Assembly: GCA_937902525.1 (NCBI GenBank)
Contig: CALEKV010000121.1
Coordinates: 1 to 7,240 of the forward strand
Direction: 5' to 3'
Length of the DNA stretch: 7,240 nucleotides
DNA from: an uncultured Candidatus Saccharibacteria bacterium
Lineage (GTDB): Bacteria > Patescibacteriota > Saccharimonadia > Saccharimonadales > Saccharimonadaceae
Shown here one piece after another: positions 1-5,297 of the stretch. Position numbers and translations under genes: made by a program. The notes below the pieces were generated by a model, which saw nothing but the letters and a program-made list of their open reading frames with translations, was not told the origin of the DNA and did not search any database. The first letter of the stretch is position 1. Each line of letters opens with the position of its first letter.

Positions 1-46
1 AGATTCCGAAACGTGACTGGAGTTCAGACGTGTGCTCTTCCGATCT
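1..46. other. Illumina TruSeq adapter left on contig end (not genomic)
   Basis: Positions 13-46 are identical to the Illumina multiplexing read-2 primer, ending in GCTCTTCCGATCT. Positions 1-12 fit the adjoining index and flow-cell sequence: read on the minus strand they give GTTTCGGAATCT, which I recall as TruSeq index 21. The block is therefore library adapter assembled onto the contig end. On the minus strand it stays open in the frame of the recombinase gene and adds the false tail DRKSTRLNSSHVSES. It should be trimmed. The adapter's last T (46) may coincide with a genomic base. Confidence 0.97.
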
Positions 47-870
47 TGCACGCTCCTAATATCAGCGCCGTTCATCAATAAGTCTGTCGCAAAACTATGA
101 CGCATAGTATGGGGGCTGACGTGTTTGGTGATGCCCGCCAGCTTGGCATATTTTTCTATTAGCCTTTGGATGCTACGCGGTGTTAGGCGCCGGTAATCAC
201 CTGTGTTAGTAATGACTGTATTACGGCTGTAGTTTAAAAATAGCGGTGGTAGGTTATCGAATCGCTTATGGAGGTAGCTGTCAATTGCGACCGCAGCACG
301 CTTGCTGATGAATATCGGCCGGTCTTTCTGCCCTTTACCACGTACGGTAAATTCTCGACGCTTAGTATTGATGTGGCCCCGATCAAGGTTGACTAGTTCT
401 GACACGCGCAGGCCTGAACTAAAAAGTAGTTCAAGGATTGCGCTATCACGCAGGTTTTGTTCAGTATCATCTTGGGGCACAGCATCTAGCATACGTTCGA
501 CTTCATCGTAGTGCAAAAAGGTCACCTGCTTACGAGTGATTTTTGGTAGCTCAATTTTGTCTGGTGGTAGGCTGGCTATATCGCGCTTAGATAAATAGTG
601 CAAGAAGCCGCGCAACGCGATTAGGTGATAGCTTTGTGTGATGGTGGCAAGGTCTTCACCATGGTCGTTGGTGTAGCGATTAAGCCACAGTCGGTACTTA
701 CGCACTAGCTCCGCGGTGATGTCAGCCGGCGACATGTCGTCAGCAAACTCAATTAGGCGTTCTAAGTATCGTCGATAATTCTCTGCTGTTTTAGCGCTCC
801 GTCCGCCTTCGACTTCAAGGCTCTCCACAAAATCTAGGATTAATTCAGATACGTATAAAGCATGAGCCAT
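47..870 (-). CDS. xer: Tyrosine recombinase, XerC/XerD-like (3'-truncated at contig end)
   Basis: This gene encodes a site-specific tyrosine recombinase, probably the XerC/XerD/XerA protein that resolves chromosome dimers at dif. About 275 residues are present. Residues 8-98 form the SAM-like DNA-binding domain (AKTAENYRRYLERL). The catalytic domain follows, with R155 in SSGLRVSEL, K179 in GKGQKDRP, and H254 and R257 in SPHTMRHSFATDLL. The sequence stops after IRSVQ, just before the expected LLGH and the tyrosine nucleophile, because the adapter begins there. The loss is an assembly end, not a natural truncation. The ATG at 870 is chosen because MAHALYVSELILDF leads straight into the domain; no SD is visible and TATAAT lies immediately upstream (871-876). 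A chromosomal Xer is more likely than a phage integrase because the protein is compact and no mobile-element genes are adjacent, but XerC, XerD or a single XerA cannot be told apart. Confidence 0.92.
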
Positions 871-876
871 ATTATA
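871..876 (-). promoter_or_regulatory. -10-like TATAAT next to the xer start
   Basis: A perfect TATAAT on the minus strand abuts the xer ATG. If used with normal spacing, transcription would begin inside the codons just after the ATG, so either the true start lies a little downstream or another -10 (for example TATGCT, 6 bases further upstream) is used. No convincing -35 is present: TTTTTG at a 17-base spacing is poor. Confidence 0.3.
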
Positions 877-903
877 AGCATAGCTTAAGATAGCAAAAAA
901 AGG

Positions 904-909
904 TACAAT
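904..909 (+). promoter_or_regulatory. -10 box of uppP (probably leaderless mRNA)
   Basis: TACAAT, preceded by GG and followed by A, ends 7 bases before the uppP ATG. Initiation at the usual distance puts the transcript start at or one base before the ATG. No Shine-Dalgarno is placed to serve this start, since the nearest AAAGG is about 14 bases away, and no -35 consensus is visible. This predicts a leaderless mRNA. Confidence 0.5.
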
Positions 910-916
910 AACCCTT

Positions 917-1711
917 ATGTATGAAATCATGTCTTTTATATTGGGGGTAGTGCAGGGGCTTACTGAGTTCATTCCCGTGAGCAGTTCTGGCCATTTAGTG
1001 CTAGCTGAGTACTTTTTTGGGAGTGCTGATCATAAATTTATTGAATTCATCAATATAGGCACACTGGCCGCACTATTAGTGTATTATTGGCCAACTTTAG
1101 TTCGAATCTACCGTGATATCGTGACTAATAAGAATTATTGTTTGTTGCGTAATATTGTCTTGACCTCTATCCCAGCCGGTATCGCCGGCCTGGTGCTAAC
1201 CGGTTTTATAGGTTCTAATCCATTTTTCGTTAATCCTTACGTTGTGGCTGTGGCCCTTGCTGCCGTGGGTATTGTCATGATTGTCCTTGAGAGACTACCA
1301 AAAATGAGCGCCACTAAAGACGGTGCTCATTTATCATGGCGTCGGGCGCTCGGCATAGGCTTTGCGCAGATGTTTGCTCTTATTCCTGGCGTATCTCGCT
1401 CTGGTTCGACCATTATTGCCAGTCGGCTAGCTGGGCTTAAGCCTGAACAAGCCGCCGACTATAGTTTTTTGGCCTCAATTCCAATAATGACATCGCTAAC
1501 CCTTAAATTATTTATTCATCCCCAAGATAGGGAGTATTTCGTAGCCAATTGGCCAGGTATGATAATCGGCAATGTTACGGCGTTCGTTGTTGGTCTGTTG
1601 GCGATTAACTTTTTGCTGCAATATTTACGCAAGCATGACCTTAAGGTGTTTGGTTGGTATAGGCTTATCCTTGCGCTTGTGGTCGCAACCCTTCTTTTCT
1701 TACGCTCATAA
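917..1711 (+). CDS. uppP: Undecaprenyl-diphosphate phosphatase (UppP/BacA)
   Basis: UppP dephosphorylates undecaprenyl diphosphate to undecaprenyl phosphate, recycling the lipid carrier for peptidoglycan and surface glycans; overexpression in other bacteria gives bacitracin resistance. The 264-residue length is normal for the family. It has the two catalytic signatures: QGLTEFIPVSSSGH at residues 13-26, with E17 and H26, and PGVSRSGST at 157-165, with R161. Most of the rest is hydrophobic, consistent with a polytopic membrane protein, and it ends in the family-typical FGWYRLILA segment. The ATG at 917 is the first start in frame after the -10 box at 904-909 and fits leaderless translation; an alternative ATG at 929 would shorten the first helix. 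It is transcribed divergently from xer with only 46 bases between. No terminator separates it from ndk, but ndk has its own promoter and SD. In a CPR-type cell this enzyme may act on a carrier used with host-derived lipids; that is inference. Confidence 0.97.
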   Translation: MYEIMSFILGVVQGLTEFIPVSSSGHLVLAEYFFGSADHKFIEFINIGTLAALLVYYWPTLVRIYRDIVTNKNYCLLRNIVLTSIPAGIAGLVLTGFIGSNPFFVNPYVVAVALAAVGIVMIVLERLPKMSATKDGAHLSWRRALGIGFAQMFALIPGVSRSGSTIIASRLAGLKPEQAADYSFLASIPIMTSLTLKLFIHPQDREYFVANWPGMIIGNVTAFVVGLLAINFLLQYLRKHDLKVFGWYRLILALVVATLLFLRS

Positions 1712-1715
1712 TGCC

Positions 1716-1724
1716 TGGTACAAT
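1716..1724 (+). promoter_or_regulatory. Extended -10 promoter of ndk
   Basis: TGGTACAAT is a TGn-extended -10 located 5 bases after the uppP stop. The expected transcript start is near 1731, giving a leader of about 17 bases that contains the SD at 1737-1743. No good -35 was found. Confidence 0.5.
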
Positions 1725-1736
1725 AGGGTTATAACC

Positions 1737-1743
1737 AAGGAGG
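1737..1743 (+). promoter_or_regulatory. Shine-Dalgarno of ndk
   Basis: AAGGAGG is a near-perfect anti-SD match with 4 bases before the ATG at 1748. That is rather close but decides this start; the ATG at 1744 is out of frame and would overlap the SD spacing. Confidence 0.75.
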
Positions 1744-1747
1744 ATGC

Positions 1748-2257
1748 ATGAATCAGGGCAACATTGAGCGGACGTTAATTCTTTTTAAGCCGGATGCCGT
1801 ACAGCGCGGTATAGTGGGCGAAATCTTAACGAGATTCGAGCGTGTTGGACTTAAGGTGGTTGCGACAAAGATGATTGCACCAACCAAGGAGCATTTCTTT
1901 AAGCATTACGAAGAAATCGGACAGATGATTACGCGACGTGGCCAAAAGGCGTTTGATGTTACGTTGGAAATGATGATACAGGGCCCAGTCATTGCCATGG
2001 TACTCGAAGGCGTGGAGGCTGTGCAGCTGGTGCGTAAATTGGTTGGTGCGACTGAGCCGAAAAGTGCGATGCCCGGTACGATAAGGGGTGACTATTCGCA
2101 CATGAGTTTCGTGTATGCCGATGCTAAGCACAGGGGGGTGCCAAACCTTATTCATGCAAGTGGCGATGACAAAGAAGCTGTTGAGGAAATCGGTCATTGG
2201 TTTAGCGATGACGAGATTTATAGCTACGACTCACTGAACGACAAATTTACCATTTAG
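1748..2257 (+). CDS. ndk: Nucleoside diphosphate kinase, enlarged form
   Basis: NDK transfers the gamma phosphate of ATP to nucleoside diphosphates through a phosphohistidine, balancing NTP and dNTP pools. Signatures seen are ERTLILFKPDAV (residues 7-18, K14), GATEPKSAMPGTIRGDYS, and the active-site histidine H136 in NLIHASGD, where most family members have NxxHGSD. Towards the end FSDDEI is typical. At 169 residues it is longer than the usual 140-150. By eye the extra length is an insert of about 6 residues after HYEEIGQ and of about 9-10 residues between GTIRGDYS and NLIH (HMSFVYADAKHRG). The gene has its own extended -10 and SD. A tRNA-Arg gene begins 33 bases after its stop, with a separate promoter in the gap. 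The overlapping antisense reading frame is a shadow. Function is secure; the effect of the inserts is not known. Confidence 0.96.
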   Translation: MNQGNIERTLILFKPDAVQRGIVGEILTRFERVGLKVVATKMIAPTKEHFFKHYEEIGQMITRRGQKAFDVTLEMMIQGPVIAMVLEGVEAVQLVRKLVGATEPKSAMPGTIRGDYSHMSFVYADAKHRGVPNLIHASGDDKEAVEEIGHWFSDDEIYSYDSLNDKFTI

Positions 2258-2282
2258 AGAAAATTCATAACTGGGGTATAAT
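2253..2282 (+). promoter_or_regulatory. Promoter of tRNA-Arg
   Basis: A perfect -10 TATAAT at 2277-2282, preceded by GG and followed by A, lies 8 bases before the mature tRNA. TTTAGA at 2253-2258, overlapping the ndk stop codon, is a weak -35 candidate at 18-base spacing. The transcript start is expected near 2289. Confidence 0.6.
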
Positions 2283-2290
2283 AAGGTGGC

Positions 2291-2365
2291 GTCCCGATAG
2301 TTCAACGGATAGAATAACTCCGTCCTAAGGAGCAGATGTTGGTTCGATTCCAGCTCGGGATACCA
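2291..2365 (+). tRNA. tRNA-Arg(CCT)
   Basis: This folds as a complete cloverleaf. The acceptor stem is GTCCCGA paired with TCGGGAT (first pair G-T), the D arm starts GTTC, the anticodon loop is GTCCTAA, and the T arm is GTTGG-TTCGATT-CCAGC. Discriminator A at 2362 and CCA at 2363-2365 are encoded. The anticodon CCT (2324-2326) reads the AGG arginine codon. The outermost anticodon-stem pair is an A-C mismatch (2317 and 2333). It is monocistronic, with its own promoter and a downstream terminator. Confidence 0.95.
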
Positions 2366-2377
2366 TGCTTGAACAGT

Positions 2378-2409
2378 AAAGACTCAGTTAGGGGGTCTTT
2401 TATTGTTTT
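2378..2409 (+). terminator. Intrinsic terminator after tRNA-Arg
   Basis: AAAGACTC (2378-2385) pairs with GGGTCTTT (2393-2400), including one T-G pair, around a 7-base loop. The T-rich tail TATTGTTTT follows. It lies 13 bases after the CCA end and closes the tRNA unit, and perhaps read-through from ndk. Confidence 0.75.
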
Positions 2410-2454
2410 AACAGGAATGATTTATCGCGCGTGGTAGTTAACACCAATGTTTAG

Positions 2455-2471
2455 TGGTACTATATATAGTA
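2455..2471 (+). promoter_or_regulatory. Promoter with 14-bp palindrome before the PH-domain gene
   Basis: TGGTACTAT (2455-2463) is a TGn-extended -10. An alternative is TTAACA (2438-2443), 17 bases, TATATA (2461-2466). The perfect palindrome TACTATATATAGTA spans 2458-2471, so it overlays the -10 and the probable start site. The predicted start lies about 3-6 bases before the ATG at 2476, and no SD is present. Confidence 0.45.
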
Positions 2472-2475
2472 ACTA

Positions 2476-3021
2476 ATGGGTAAAGTATCAGGCAAGCAGT
2501 ATTTTGACTTTGATGGTCAACGACCGGGCGAGCAGGTGCTGTTTGTGTTTAGGCGGCACATTATTGCTATGCGCAAGGGTTTTTACGCGCTTCTGATACC
2601 ATTTGCCATTTCTGCTATACCGCCGTTGATATGGCAGGACAGGCTGGAGTTGTTTTTACTACCAATCGGCGGTTTATTGCTGGGGCTATTATTGTTTAGC
2701 TACCACTTTATCATGTGGTATTTTACAGTTTACATTGTCACGACTGAACGCCTTAGGCAAGTGACGCAACGTGGATTGTTTGGCAAGGATGTCGTGGAGC
2801 TCCGATTATCTAAAATCCAGAACATCAGCTATAATATACCAGGACTGGCAGGTGAGTTGTTTAAATTTGGCACAATCGTTATACAGACGTTTGTGGGTGA
2901 TCTTGTCATCAACAGGGTTGAAAGACCGGACGAAATTTATAATAAACTCCAAGATGCAGTGCAAGTTGCATCTAGCCAAGCTGTAAGTGGGCAAAATGAT
3001 GAAGAAAATCAACCTCAGTAA
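2476..3021 (+). CDS. Membrane protein with bacterial PH domain (bPH2/DUF304, YdbS/YdbT-like)
   Basis: The 181-residue protein has a soluble N-terminus, two adjacent hydrophobic helices (about residues 36-53 and 58-79) and a C-terminal PH-like domain of the DUF304/bPH2 type. The family pattern is visible in YIVTTERLRQVTQRGLFG, then VVELRLSKIQNISY, then LFKFGTIVIQT (about 86-137). The tail after 165 is polar and probably disordered. Such proteins sit in the cytoplasmic membrane with the PH domain usually facing the cytoplasm; their biochemical role is mostly unknown. The ATG at 2476 follows the -10 box by about 12 bases with no SD, suggesting a leaderless message. Its last codons overlap the start of the next gene in another frame, so the two are almost certainly co-transcribed and probably translationally coupled. 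The family call is good; a specific function cannot be given. Confidence 0.85.
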   Translation: MGKVSGKQYFDFDGQRPGEQVLFVFRRHIIAMRKGFYALLIPFAISAIPPLIWQDRLELFLLPIGGLLLGLLLFSYHFIMWYFTVYIVTTERLRQVTQRGLFGKDVVELRLSKIQNISYNIPGLAGELFKFGTIVIQTFVGDLVINRVERPDEIYNKLQDAVQVASSQAVSGQNDEENQPQ

Positions 3022-4033
3022 GTTAGTGAACAAGAGCAAGCAAGACAAGTCGCAGCTGCCGGCGCGTATTACCAATGATACCGTTGCCGAACATCGTGAA
3101 CAGATTATCGCAGGCGGTCGTCGGTTTAAATATCCAGTACAGTACGCGCGACAGAAGCTTGTGCGTAATGCCGCCATTATTGCTTTTATTAGTATCATTT
3201 TGCTAAGCGTTCTGGTTTTTCAGCAGCTATATTTTGCGCAAAATTCAAGCGATTTTATTTATAGGATTACACAGTTACTGCCAGTGCCAGTGGCCACAAT
3301 AGACAACGAACCGGTGCGGTATAGCGATTATTTAATGCAGTATCGTGCTTCTGAATACTATTTGCGCAAATACGATGAAATTAAGTTGAATAGTGAAGAC
3401 GGCAAGCGCCAACTAGACGGCATTAAGCGTCAGGTTCTTAACACCGCAGAAGCCAATGCTTATGCGCGTAAATTAGCTCGTGAAAAGTCAATTAGTATCA
3501 GTGAAAAAGAGATTGACGACGCTATCGCCAGTAAGCGTAATACGGTTAATGGTCAAATTACACAGGAAGCATATGATGCTTCAACCATGATGTTGTACAG
3601 GTGGTCCCCACAGGACTATCGCCAGGCAATTAGGCAGAGCCTATTACGCTCCAGGGTGGCTTTTGCAGTCGATGACAACGCAAGGTCATTGGCGGATAGG
3701 GCTTCATCACTCATTGCCACAGGTAAAGACTTGCGGGCGGTTGCTGGGGAGCTGGGTAATGGCTTAGCCGTGCAGAGCCCTGGTCTCGTAGATACGACCA
3801 GCTCTTTTAGCGGTTTGAATGTATCCGAAGTGGCAAAATTGCAGCCGAATGTTATATCTGGGACGTTAAAAAGCAGTACTGATGATGGATATTATTTTGT
3901 GCGCGTTACTCAAAAAACGGACACCCAAGTTAATTTTGAGTTTATACAAATTAAACTCACCGCCTTCAGCGCAAAGGTGGCTGAGCTAAAACAGGGTAAT
4001 CGAGTGCACGAATTTATAAAAGTAGTAGAATAA
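2996..4033 (+). CDS. Membrane-anchored SurA/parvulin-like chaperone (peptidyl-prolyl isomerase family)
   Basis: This is probably an extracytoplasmic folding factor related to SurA, PrsA and PpiD. Counting from the GTG at 2987, residues 1-60 are basic and cytoplasmic. One hydrophobic helix at about 61-83 (AAIIAFISIILLSVLVF) acts as an anchor. It is followed by a SurA-N-like helical region: VATIDNEPVRYSDYLMQYR at about 102-120, then charged helices to about 228. The C-terminal part (about 235-325) resembles a parvulin domain: LRAVAGELGNGL, then VAKLQPNVISGTLKSSTDDGY, FVRV. The usual parvulin histidine-containing first strand is not obvious, so isomerase activity is doubtful. Starts at GTG 2987, ATG 2996 and ATG 2999 are all possible. 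I chose 2996; GTGGG at 2987-2991 is the only SD-like sequence. It overlaps the end of the PH-domain gene by 26 bases, implying coupled expression. No lipobox is seen. Family confidence is moderate. Confidence 0.75.
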   Translation: MMKKINLSKLVNKSKQDKSQLPARITNDTVAEHREQIIAGGRRFKYPVQYARQKLVRNAAIIAFISIILLSVLVFQQLYFAQNSSDFIYRITQLLPVPVATIDNEPVRYSDYLMQYRASEYYLRKYDEIKLNSEDGKRQLDGIKRQVLNTAEANAYARKLAREKSISISEKEIDDAIASKRNTVNGQITQEAYDASTMMLYRWSPQDYRQAIRQSLLRSRVAFAVDDNARSLADRASSLIATGKDLRAVAGELGNGLAVQSPGLVDTTSSFSGLNVSEVAKLQPNVISGTLKSSTDDGYYFVRVTQKTDTQVNFEFIQIKLTAFSAKVAELKQGNRVHEFIKVVE

Positions 4034-4055
4034 CCATAGCGTTCTATCGGCGCAA

Positions 4056-4077
4056 TACAATACCATAATATGGAGGT
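4056..4077 (+). promoter_or_regulatory. -10 box and Shine-Dalgarno of the SOD gene
   Basis: TACAAT at 4056-4061, followed by A, is the likely -10. The strong SD GGAGGT at 4072-4077 lies 5 bases before the ATG at 4083. A start near 4068 leaves a short leader that just includes the SD. No -35 consensus and no obvious operator were seen. Confidence 0.55.
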
Positions 4078-4082
4078 CACCT

Positions 4083-4670
4083 ATGTACACGCTACCAAAC
4101 TTACCATACGACTATACGGCGCTTAGCTCATACATCAGTGCTGATATCATGAAATTACACCACGATAATCATCACCAAGCTTATGTGGATAAGCTTAATG
4201 CTGCGCTTGACACGAGTCCAGAACTGCAGGGGATTGATCTTGCAGAGTTGCTGTCGAGGGCAGACTTGCCTGTTGCGGTCCGTAATCACGGTGGCGGTCA
4301 CTATAACCACTCGCTGTTTTGGCAGTGGATGGCGCCAGGTGCGGGTGGTGAGCCAAAATCAGGGGTAGCTAGGCTTATCGAACAAAAATATAGTTCATTC
4401 CAGGCATTTGTAGATGAGTTTTCCAAACGAGCAAATAATGTGTTCGGTAGCGGATGGGTTTGGTTGCTGCCGGATATGGAGATTATTACGACGCCTAACC
4501 AGGATACGCCCATGTTGCTAGAAAAGTCGGAGCCAATCTTAGGCCTGGACGTTTGGGAGCACGCATATTATTTAGACTATAAAAACGCTCGTGCTGATTA
4601 TGTGAAGGCCTGGTGGGATGTTGTGAATTGGGGGTTTGTTGAGCAGCGGTACGGAAAGGCTGTCGCATAG
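4083..4670 (+). CDS. sodA: Superoxide dismutase, Mn/Fe family with Mn-type signature
   Basis: The enzyme disproportionates superoxide to hydrogen peroxide and oxygen; it has no signal peptide, so it should act in the cytoplasm. At 195 residues it has normal family length. The four metal ligands are visible: H26 (KLHHDNHHQAYV), H76 (NHGGGHYNHSLFW), and D156 and H160 (GLDVWEHAYYLDY). The second-shell glutamine sits at Q140 in NQDTPM, and glycine occupies the GGGH stretch, the arrangement of manganese enzymes; iron enzymes carry the glutamine in the earlier position. Cambialistic activity cannot be excluded. The start at 4083 is fixed by the SD at 4072-4077. A Nudix-fold gene begins one base after the stop, so the two form an operon. 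No Fur or MntR-type operator was recognised. Confidence 0.96.
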   Translation: MYTLPNLPYDYTALSSYISADIMKLHHDNHHQAYVDKLNAALDTSPELQGIDLAELLSRADLPVAVRNHGGGHYNHSLFWQWMAPGAGGEPKSGVARLIEQKYSSFQAFVDEFSKRANNVFGSGWVWLLPDMEIITTPNQDTPMLLEKSEPILGLDVWEHAYYLDYKNARADYVKAWWDVVNWGFVEQRYGKAVA

Positions 4671-4671
4671 T

Positions 4672-5079
4672 ATGGAAATAAAAGTACTTGCAGTTGCCCT
4701 TGTTGAAAAAGATGGCAGGGTGCTAATGCGTAAAAAACCTGCAGGATCCCCACCATATAAAGAAACTTGGTACATCTTCGGAGCGACGATAACACCGGAG
4801 GTTTCTATTGATGAAGCTGTTAAGCATGAAGTGAAGAGTAAGTCTGGCGTTGATGTTACTCTTGGTAGGCGTATTTCTTGGGACACTGAAATTAAGAAAG
4901 ACCTTGATGGTGTTGAAAAGTTCTTCGTCTATCTAGACGTTATTTGTAATTATGTTGATGGGGAGTTTAAGGTTGGTGAAGGAGTTGAGAAGTTGGAGTG
5001 GGTGGAAAAAAATGATTTAGGTAAATATGATATAGTGCCGCCATCGCGAGTGTTATTTGAGAAGTTGGGATATATTTAA
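4672..5079 (+). CDS. Nudix-fold protein with degenerate Nudix box
   Basis: The 135-residue protein has the Nudix fold pattern: VLAVALVEKDGRVLMRKKP (first strands), ETWYIFGATITP, the box region to about residue 62, and a C-terminal half (FFVYLDVICNYVDGEFK, then VEKLEWVEKNDLGKYDIVPPSR) like MutT/NADH-pyrophosphatase relatives. The box itself is eroded. Aligned with GGx(5)Ex(7)REUxEExG, the second glycine is A38, the first glutamate is V44, the arginine is H52, and the paired metal-binding glutamates are S56 and K57. Only E53 and G59 remain. Hydrolase activity is therefore unlikely; it may bind a nucleotide or act as a regulator, which is inference. The ATG at 4672 is chosen one base after the SOD stop; an upstream ATG at 4636 would overlap SOD and add a non-family extension. 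SD-like GAAAGG lies 12 bases upstream, so coupling to SOD is likely. A terminator follows at 5111. Confidence 0.85.
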   Translation: MEIKVLAVALVEKDGRVLMRKKPAGSPPYKETWYIFGATITPEVSIDEAVKHEVKSKSGVDVTLGRRISWDTEIKKDLDGVEKFFVYLDVICNYVDGEFKVGEGVEKLEWVEKNDLGKYDIVPPSRVLFEKLGYI

Positions 5080-5110
5080 GTCGTAGAGTGTGTGCGGTGA
5101 CCTCACGGAT

Positions 5111-5129
5111 AGCGCGCGGGCGCTTTTTT
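5111..5129 (+). terminator. Intrinsic terminator of the SOD-Nudix operon
   Basis: AGCGC (5111-5115) and GCGCT (5120-5124) form a short GC-rich stem around the loop GCGG, followed directly by a run of six T (5124-5129). It lies 32 bases after the Nudix stop codon. Confidence 0.75.
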
Positions 5130-5141
5130 CACTTGTTCGAA

Positions 5142-5174
5142 AACAAAATAGCCGCTGTGACGGCTGCTTTATTT
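5142..5174. terminator. Second hairpin, possible bidirectional terminator
   Basis: AGCCG (5150-5154) pairs with CGGCT (5161-5165) around CTGTGA. On the plus side GCTTTATTT follows; on the minus strand the tail is ATTTTGTTTT. It could back up the Nudix terminator and stop minus-strand transcripts that pass tRNA-Asp. Confidence 0.5.
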
Positions 5175-5189
5175 CCATTGCTGATTGCA

Positions 5190-5236
5190 CCGAACGTGGT
5201 GATACGCGCAAGCAAGCTTACGCTTCGCCTGTTCGG
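5190..5236. repeat. Nested inverted repeat in the convergent intergenic region
   Basis: CCGAAC (5190-5195) is complementary to GTTCGG (5231-5236). Inside it, GCGCAAGC (5206-5213) pairs with GCTTCGC (5222-5228) with one bulged C. No T-run follows on the plus strand. No gene is seen in 5080-5291; this element and the flanking hairpins account for most of it. Role unknown. Confidence 0.4.
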
Positions 5237-5248
5237 AAACCGCCGGAG

Positions 5249-5297
5249 GCGCCAAAATAATTAGCCCACCCATAAGGTGAGCTAATTATTTTGGCGC
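5249..5297. terminator. 17-bp perfect hairpin, bidirectional terminator overlapping the tRNA-Asp 3' end
   Basis: Bases 5249-5265 pair perfectly with 5281-5297. Inside, after a C-A mismatch, CACC (5267-5270) pairs with GGTG (5276-5279) around the loop CATAA. In both directions the inner GC-rich stem is followed by AATTATTTT, so it fits an intrinsic terminator for either strand, most obviously for tRNA-Asp. Unusually, the outer part of one arm (5292-5297) is the CCA end, discriminator and last two acceptor bases of tRNA-Asp. Confidence 0.75.

Noticed and set aside
302..511. Plus-strand ORF of 69 residues
   Set aside because: Shadow of the minus-strand recombinase, whose motifs run through the same bases; composition is unlike a real protein.
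47..870. Phage or integron integrase as the identity of the recombinase
   Set aside because: Compact length, XerC/D-like motifs and lack of attachment sites or mobile genes nearby favour a housekeeping Xer; it cannot be fully excluded because the 3' end is missing.
1826..2197. Minus-strand ORF of 123 residues within ndk
   Set aside because: Antisense to a clearly recognised NDK; no promoter, SD or family pattern.
2771..2986. Plus-strand ORF of 71 residues inside the PH-domain gene
   Set aside because: Alternative frame of a recognised bPH2 gene with no domain features.
2806..3198. Minus-strand ORF of 130 residues across the PH/SurA overlap
   Set aside because: Antisense to two real genes; no recognisable motifs or start signals.
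4636..4671. Earlier ATG extending the Nudix protein by 12 residues
   Set aside because: It would overlap SOD by 35 bases and add residues before the first Nudix strand; the ATG at 4672 fits both the domain and the operon spacing.
4183..4886. Several short ORFs in and opposite SOD and Nudix (4183-4368, 4301-4513, 4572-4886, 4598-4795)
   Set aside because: All overlap strongly supported coding frames and show no family features.
5099..5176. Small minus-strand ORF starting MEIKQPSQRLF
   Set aside because: It runs through two terminator hairpins and on into antisense of the Nudix gene, with no SD or promoter.
5080..5290. SRP RNA, tmRNA, 6S or RNase P RNA in the gene-free region
   Set aside because: None of their conserved core sequences is visible; the region is explained mainly by terminators and an unassigned nested repeat.
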